DNA of 64,000 nt from Acidobacteriota bacterium (GTDB lineage: Bacteria > Acidobacteriota > Terriglobia > Terriglobales > Acidobacteriaceae). Position 1 is the stretch's first letter, and the number at the start of each line of letters is the position of its first letter. Shown here one piece after another: positions 58,918-64,000 of the stretch. The stretch covers positions 1 to 64,000 of the forward strand of contig JAJZDM010000006.1 in the NCBI GenBank assembly GCA_021806005.1. Reading direction: 5' to 3'. Below the pieces are notes generated by a model. The model ran no database searches and was not told the DNA's origin. It saw nothing but the letters and a program-made list of their open reading frames with translations. Position numbers and translations under genes: made by a program.

Positions 58918-60291
58918 ATGAAAGATTCTCTATTCAATCGACGCCGTTTTCTTGCCGCGGGAGGTTGCGCGATCGCAACCGCTCCTGTGGTTGCATGGGT
59001 GCCGTCAGCCTTGGCGGTGCAGACCGGTAAGCCAGGATCGGGAACCGAACCGCAGCAGAAGATGACCTTGAACGTGCGCGACTTTGGAGCGGCCGGAGAT
59101 GGCAGCAGCAAAGATACCGCGGCCCTGCAGCAGGCGCTGGACCGCTGTGCCGCGCTGGGAGGTGGGGTGGTTCAGGTTCCCGCGGGAAGGTACCTGACCG
59201 GGTCGATCGCCCTGCGCACCGGGACGGAGTTGCGCCTGGAGAAGGGCGCGACGTTGCAGGGATCACCCGATCCGGCCGACTACGCCGTGACTCAGGTGCG
59301 CTGGGAGGGGAAGTGGATCCAGGGGCACGTCGGACTGGTCTACGCGATCGACGCGGAGCGAGTCTGCATCACCGGGCCCGGCCAGATCGCAGGCGATCTC
59401 GAGATTGGCAGGAGGCCAACAGCGCAGGACCCACTGCGTCGTCCTGCACTGATCGAGTTCATTCGCTGCAGGGACCTGCTCCTGGAGGGCTTCTCCACCA
59501 GCTATCACCACATGTGGTCTATCCATCCGACCGGCTGCGAGAACATCGTTATCCGCGGGTTGACGATCCGCAGCACCGGCGGCAACGGCGATGGCATCGA
59601 TCTGGACTCCTGCCGCCATGTTCGGATTGAAGGCTGCGACATCTCTACGGGCGATGACTGTATCTCACTGAAGTCCGGCCGCGGCGAACAGGGCTACACC
59701 CTGCACCAGCCTACGGAAGATGTTCTGATCACAGACTGCACGCTGGCCGACTCCATCTTTGCCTGCATCGGCATCGGCAGCGAGACCTCCGGCGGCATAC
59801 GCGGGGTCCGCATCGAGCGGTGCCGGTTTACGCACGCGCGCAGTTTTGCCATCTACATCAAATCGCGGGTTGGCCGGGGAGCTTATCTGGAAGATATCTC
59901 CGCTACCGACCTGGACGCTTCCGGAATGGAGGGGGGATTCCTGCGTCTGAATCTGCTGAGTAGCGGTCTGCTGGGAGAGCATCCGGTGCGGGGGGCAGCC
60001 GGAATCCCGAGATGCAGCAACTTCCACTTCTCCAGGGTTCGAGTCCAGGACTGCCCAGTGCTGGTGCAGGCGACCAACATCTCCGCGGAGAAGCCTCTCG
60101 ATGGGTTTGTTCTGGAGAACGTCAGCGGTACGTGCGAGCAGGGGATCTTCCTGGCCAACGTCCGTAACGCGCAGATCCGCAATCTCAGGGTTACCGGCTA
60201 CGCGGGGCCGCTGATCACCGCGGAAAATGTCACGGGGACTGGCCTCGGTGACGCTCGGAGATTGTCGCCCGAGGCAACCCAGAGGCAGTAG
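58918..60291 (+). CDS. GH28 polygalacturonase-like protein with Tat-type signal
   Basis: MKDSLFNRRRFLAAGGCAIATAPVVAWVPSALA; LNVRDFGAAGDGSSKDTAALQQALDRC; GDGIDLDSCRHVRIEGCDISTGDDCISLKSG; IGIGSETSGGIRGVRIERC. Confidence 0.93.
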   Translation: MKDSLFNRRRFLAAGGCAIATAPVVAWVPSALAVQTGKPGSGTEPQQKMTLNVRDFGAAGDGSSKDTAALQQALDRCAALGGGVVQVPAGRYLTGSIALRTGTELRLEKGATLQGSPDPADYAVTQVRWEGKWIQGHVGLVYAIDAERVCITGPGQIAGDLEIGRRPTAQDPLRRPALIEFIRCRDLLLEGFSTSYHHMWSIHPTGCENIVIRGLTIRSTGGNGDGIDLDSCRHVRIEGCDISTGDDCISLKSGRGEQGYTLHQPTEDVLITDCTLADSIFACIGIGSETSGGIRGVRIERCRFTHARSFAIYIKSRVGRGAYLEDISATDLDASGMEGGFLRLNLLSSGLLGEHPVRGAAGIPRCSNFHFSRVRVQDCPVLVQATNISAEKPLDGFVLENVSGTCEQGIFLANVRNAQIRNLRVTGYAGPLITAENVTGTGLGDARRLSPEATQRQ

Positions 60292-60307
60292 GATGGGCTG
60301 CAGCGAA

Positions 60308-60339
60308 CCAAAGGGCGCGGTCGAAGCCGCGCCCTTTGG
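60308..60339. terminator. Strong hairpin terminator between convergent genes
   Basis: CCAAAGGGCGCGG-tcgaag-CCGCGCCCTTTGG, 13-bp perfect stem between 60291 (+) and 60392 (-). Confidence 0.7.
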
Positions 60340-60391
60340 CAAAAGCATTGGCTGTACTGAAGGCTCCGAAGCAGTCTCCCGCTTCAGCGGC

Positions 60392-61273
60392 CTATTGCAT
60401 GGGTTGTTGAGGGTATGGGGATTGCTGCTGCTCGGTGATGGCAACGGAGCGTTCCAGGTGGAAGGTCAGGTACGTCCCCTGCGGCAGATAGATCTCCTTG
60501 TTGCCCGTGAAAGCGTCGCCCGCAGTGCCGGCTCCGGCTCCGGCCAGTCCGCCGATCAAGGCTCCTTTGCCGCCGCCGGCCAACCCGCCGATCAGAGCAC
60601 CCAGCCCGGCGCCGCCGCCGGCGAAGAGCCCTGTGCGCATGCCTTTACCCTTCTCCACGCGATCGACGGAGGTGGTGGAGACCGGATAGATACCCCAGCG
60701 CGATTGCACACCATCCAAGCGCACCTCCAGGATGGCAGCGCCCTTGAAGCGGCCGAGCGGATGGGCGTCAACCACCGTACCCTGGGCGCGAGCGCCCTGG
60801 GGAATGACGACCTGGCCGTTCACCACCACATCGTCGACGATCGTAGCGGGGAAGGTCTCGCCGGATTGGCTGATCTTTGAGCCGAGATCCTGATCGAGAC
60901 GAATGCGAAGCCGTGTGCCTGCGGGAAGATCGGCCACGCGCGGCGGTGGAGGCGCCTGCTGCGAATATGGTCCGGATTGCGGTCCGGATGGACCTGACGG
61001 CCCGGATTGCTGCGAGTACGGCCCGGATTGCTGCGAATATGGCCCGGATTGCGGTCCGGATGGACCGCCTTGTCCCGGATAGGCGGAGGGATTTGCGCCA
61101 TTGGAGCCCGGCGCCGGTGCGGCTGGTCCATTCGGCGTGGAGTTGGATCCTGATTGCGCTCCGTTTTCCGGCTGCGACGAGGACTTGCATCCGGCCAGAA
61201 AGAGTGTGCTGAAGATTGCCAGCGACGCGAATGCCGATGCGGCAGGGAAGAGAAAACTGCGACGGAAGTTCAT
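60392..61273 (-). CDS. Repeat-containing lipoprotein with glycine-zipper-like segment
   Basis: Lipobox-like LFLAGC; repeats QSGPYSQQSGPYSQQSGPSGPSGPQSGPYSQQ; LFAGGGAGLGALIGGLAGGGKGALIGGLAGAGAGTAGD. Confidence 0.82.
   Translation of the reverse strand: MNFRRSFLFPAASAFASLAIFSTLFLAGCKSSSQPENGAQSGSNSTPNGPAAPAPGSNGANPSAYPGQGGPSGPQSGPYSQQSGPYSQQSGPSGPSGPQSGPYSQQAPPPPRVADLPAGTRLRIRLDQDLGSKISQSGETFPATIVDDVVVNGQVVIPQGARAQGTVVDAHPLGRFKGAAILEVRLDGVQSRWGIYPVSTTSVDRVEKGKGMRTGLFAGGGAGLGALIGGLAGGGKGALIGGLAGAGAGTAGDAFTGNKEIYLPQGTYLTFHLERSVAITEQQQSPYPQQPMQ
60958..61066. repeat. Imperfect tandem repeats within lipoprotein gene
   Basis: GCTGCGAATATGGYCCGGATTGCGGTCCGGATGGACC occurs twice, with CCCGGATTGCTGCGARTAYGG units in between. 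Confidence 0.75.
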
Positions 61274-61484
61274 GAGATTCACTCCAGGAGGAATGTTTTT
61301 GCCAATGGACGACGGAAGGAAACAGTAGTTTCCGGTTCAGGGATCTTCAAGATTATGTCATCGCCAGGCGGCAAACGGTATTGATTCTTTTGATGAGCCG
61401 CTTCCGCGTACATGGCTGAACCCGGATTTGTGCAACCGGCACAGCCGGATCGGGATCCTCGCTGGCGCGCAAGTCGAACGGGCC

Positions 61485-61592
61485 TCAGGCTTCGGCGGTG
61501 GTCCAAAGGATGGGTTTTTCGCAAAGAACCTGCTTGTGGGCCGTGGCAGCCTTCACCGTAAGCGTAACGTGCAGGCGTTTGGGCAGCGGTTG
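61485..61592 (-). pseudogene. Degraded fragment resembling a Gfo/Idh/MocA oxidoreductase
   Basis: Reverse translation QPLPKRLHVTLTVKAATAHKQVLCEKPILWTTAEA* resembles the family consensus NPLPNxLHxxLTxxAAxAGKHVLCEKPxAxTxxEA; the matching stretch is immediately followed by a stop and no Rossmann GxGxxG precedes it. Confidence 0.5.
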
Positions 61593-61889
61593 CAGGCAGC
61601 GGCAAGACACTGATGACCTTTCGCCGCCAGTAGATGTATGCCGGCGAGGAACAGGACTAAGGCTTATGCGGCGACGTTCCAGGGGATAGGGCAGGGCTGG
61701 CAGGGCAATATGGAGCGGCTGGCTGCGTATCAGGAGCAGGCGTGTGGGCGCACGGTACCAGCGTGATCTGGCCTGCCCGGGAGTTTGTACCCCTGCCATC
61801 GTGCTTGTGGCGCAGCGATCAGGAACCTGGTCTTCCTTCACCGACTTCCAGCTTCGTCTTCGCAGGGCAGGTGGGACAAAGAGGTTATT

Positions 61890-63557
61890 TCAGATGCCGA
61901 CCGGGTAGGGCTTCTCATGCATCTCGCCGCCACTGGCGCTCTTACGCTCAAAGAGCCCCTGGAAGATGCTCAGCAGGCCCGTATACCAGTAGCCCAACAC
62001 GAAGAGCAGGAGAAATGGAACCGTGAAGAAGTTCTCCGTGGAGATGGCGTACCAGACGGTGGCGGCGAAGTAGACGCCGATGGCGAGTTCGATCCAGGGA
62101 ATAATCCCCAGGCGTTTGCGGTACTTCCGGGCCTGGGATCTTTCACCCTTCTTCTGCACGCGGTACTTGGGAGTCCTGGCGAAGGCGCTCTTGATGCCGA
62201 AGAGAGCCTCCAGAACCGCCTTGGTGTTGGTCACGGAAAGGCCCACGCCCAGCGACATCAGGAAGGGCAGATACAGAAAGGTCTTGTACCAGGTACGCGG
62301 AAACAGCTCTCTCTGGCTGACCAGATAGAAGCTGGAGACGCTCATCGTCGAGGCCATGAAGAGCGGGAAGTCGATCAGCATCATCTGAATGGGGCCCTGC
62401 CAGGAGCGAATGATCATGGCGGGCATCAGCAGCACAGAGAGCACGATCATCAGCGGATAGCTGATGTTGGCCGTGAGGTGATACCAGGCTTCCAGCTTGG
62501 TATGAAACGGCGCCTCGGAGCGAAAGACCGAGGGCAGGATCTTCTTGGAGGTCTGGATCAGGCCCTTGGCCCAGCGGGCCTGCTGGGTCTTGAAGGCGGT
62601 CATCTCAATGGGCAGTTCGGCAGGGCACTCGACATCCTGCAGGTACTTGAACTTCCACCCCTTGAGCTGAGCGCGGTAACTCAGGTCAGTGTCTTCGGTG
62701 AGGGTGTCGTGCTGCCAGCCGCCCGCCTCCTCGATGGCCTGGCGGCGCCACATGCCGGCGGTGCCGTTGAAGTTGAAGAAGACCCCGGCGCGGGAGCGGC
62801 CGCCGTGCTCGAGGACGAAGTGGCCATCGAGCAGGATGGCCTCCACCTGGGTGAGGAAGCTGTAGTTGCGGTTCAGGTGCGTCCAGCGGGTCTGCACCAT
62901 GCCTACGCCGGGTTCGGCAAAGTGATGGACGACCTTGCGCAGCCAATCCGGGGGTGGGACGAAGTCGGCGTCGAAGATGGCGACGAGCTCGCCCTTTGCC
63001 GAACGCAGGCCCTCTTCGAGGGCGCCGGCTTTGAAGCCGTGGCGGTTGGTGCGATGCAGGTAGTAGACCGGCTGGGGTGCGAGCCCCTGGGTACCCGCGG
63101 CAAAGCGCGCCACCATCGCTGAGGCGACCTCGACGGTCTCATCGGTGGAGTCATCCAGGAGTTGAATCTCGAAGCGGTCGCGAGGGTAGTCCAGACGGCA
63201 GCAGGCCTCCAGCAGGCGATCGATGACGAACTGTTCGTTGTAGATGGGCAACTGCACGGTGACGAAGGGAAGATTCTCTTCGTCAAAGCGCGCAGGTGGC
63301 TGGCTGGAGCGGGACTGTTTGCGCTTGTTGCGGTAGTAGAGCCAGACCAGCTGGTAGCGGTGGATGCCGTAGAAGGCCAGGATCACCATCACGAGGAAGT
63401 AAGGGATCAGAAGGCTGATGTCGAAGGCGTTCCAGCGATAGACGTTGCGAAAGGTGTGGTCGGCGTAGTGCGTCTTCCAGTAGTGCTGGAAGCCGTGGGA
63501 GGTGACGAGCATGGCGAGCGCATTGAGTTGACTGAACAGAGAGCTCTCCAGTTTCAA
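61890..63557 (-). CDS. GT2-family (cellulose-synthase-like) glycosyltransferase
   Basis: [82 protein letters not shown]. Confidence 0.94.
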   Translation of the reverse strand: MKLESSLFSQLNALAMLVTSHGFQHYWKTHYADHTFRNVYRWNAFDISLLIPYFLVMVILAFYGIHRYQLVWLYYRNKRKQSRSSQPPARFDEENLPFVTVQLPIYNEQFVIDRLLEACCRLDYPRDRFEIQLLDDSTDETVEVASAMVARFAAGTQGLAPQPVYYLHRTNRHGFKAGALEEGLRSAKGELVAIFDADFVPPPDWLRKVVHHFAEPGVGMVQTRWTHLNRNYSFLTQVEAILLDGHFVLEHGGRSRAGVFFNFNGTAGMWRRQAIEEAGGWQHDTLTEDTDLSYRAQLKGWKFKYLQDVECPAELPIEMTAFKTQQARWAKGLIQTSKKILPSVFRSEAPFHTKLEAWYHLTANISYPLMIVLSVLLMPAMIIRSWQGPIQMMLIDFPLFMASTMSVSSFYLVSQRELFPRTWYKTFLYLPFLMSLGVGLSVTNTKAVLEALFGIKSAFARTPKYRVQKKGERSQARKYRKRLGIIPWIELAIGVYFAATVWYAISTENFFTVPFLLLFVLGYWYTGLLSIFQGLFERKSASGGEMHEKPYPVGI

Positions 63558-63726
63558 GGGAGTTTGCAGATCGATTTTACGCGAACCTTGGTGGACGGTC
63601 TGCGAGCAGAGCCAGGATTGTTCCGGGGTGGGGCCGCCGGCGCCGCTTGCGCTGGGTCGGCAATCTCCTTCTGGCTGCGCCGACTGAGGTGCGAAGGAAT
63701 CCGGATACAGCCACTCGGGGGCTGGG

Positions 63727-64000
63727 TCAGTTCAGGAACATGGTGTGGTAGGGGATGTCGCGCTCGACGGGTTTGAAGCCGGCCTCGCGGATGATACGTC
63801 GCAACTCCTCTTCGCTGGCCCCGCCCGGTTTGTTGAGGTTCTCATCGAGCAAAACGGAGCCGACATCGTTGCTGCCAAAACGCAGGCCCATCTGGAGCAC
63901 CTTGATTCCCTGGTTAGGCCATGAACCCTGAATATGAGGGATGTTGTCGAGGTAGAGGCGGCAGATGGCCAGGGTGGTAAGGTACTCCACCGCGGTGGGC
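63727..64000 (-). CDS. mqnC: Partial cyclic dehypoxanthinyl futalosine synthase (C-terminus), runs off right edge
   Basis: TAVEYLTTLAICRLYLDNIPHIQGSWPNQGIKVLQMGLRFGSNDVGSVLLDENL...SEEELRRIIREAGFKPVERD; reading frame stays open to base 64000, so the track start at 63990 is probably not the true start. Confidence 0.85.
   Translation of the reverse strand, partial: PTAVEYLTTLAICRLYLDNIPHIQGSWPNQGIKVLQMGLRFGSNDVGSVLLDENLNKPGGASEEELRRIIREAGFKPVERDIPYHTMFLN

Noticed and set aside
61785-63122. 445-aa plus-strand ORF opposite the GT2 gene
   Set aside because: Shadow ORF; GT2 motifs on the minus strand are unambiguous.
1-64000. tRNA, rRNA, IS element, prophage or CRISPR
   Set aside because: Looked for T-loop-like GGTTCRA contexts, transposase/integrase motifs and spaced repeats; nothing convincing. 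tRNAscan-SE, Infernal and ISfinder searches would be needed to be certain.

Overview
GC-rich bacterial chromosomal window, most likely from an Acidobacteriaceae-type acidobacterium (lineage is inferred from gene content and families, not proven). I see no CRISPR array, rRNA, tRNA, IS element or prophage. Main blocks, left to right: a partial lactonase-like gene; a DUF481-type protein and another outer-membrane protein; an ECF sigma factor with a tiny coupled partner; a ThiF/MoeB enzyme; a BamA-like/SurA-like/TamB-like envelope-biogenesis operon; UbiA and PheA; an IscA/ErpA-type protein; a GspF-GspE-PilM-PilN-PilO-PilP-pseudopilin cluster with no secretin gene in the window; DUF6677 and M24 peptidase genes; a sedolisin (S53) protease; a LacI regulator; DUF503-RbfA-NrnA; a GT39 transferase; a GNAT; an esterase; GuaB; a DrrAB-like ABC exporter; MarR-ClC; DUF488; YqgE; GH3; an ABC ATPase next to an ABC-permease/M1-aminopeptidase fusion; a GH28-CE8 pectinase fusion divergent from a Tat-type GH28; a repeat-rich lipoprotein; a GT2; and a partial MqnC. 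Items most worth a second look: two sub-60-aa membrane-protein ORFs sharing an FGITQ motif, a decayed Gfo/Idh/MocA fragment at 61485-61592, the secretin-less secretion/pilus cluster with a Ser/Gly-tailed pseudopilin lacking Glu+5, the ABC-permease/M1 and GH28-CE8 fusions, and a palindrome in the divergent pectinase promoter region. All calls come from reading the sequence and supplied ORFs; no database search was run.
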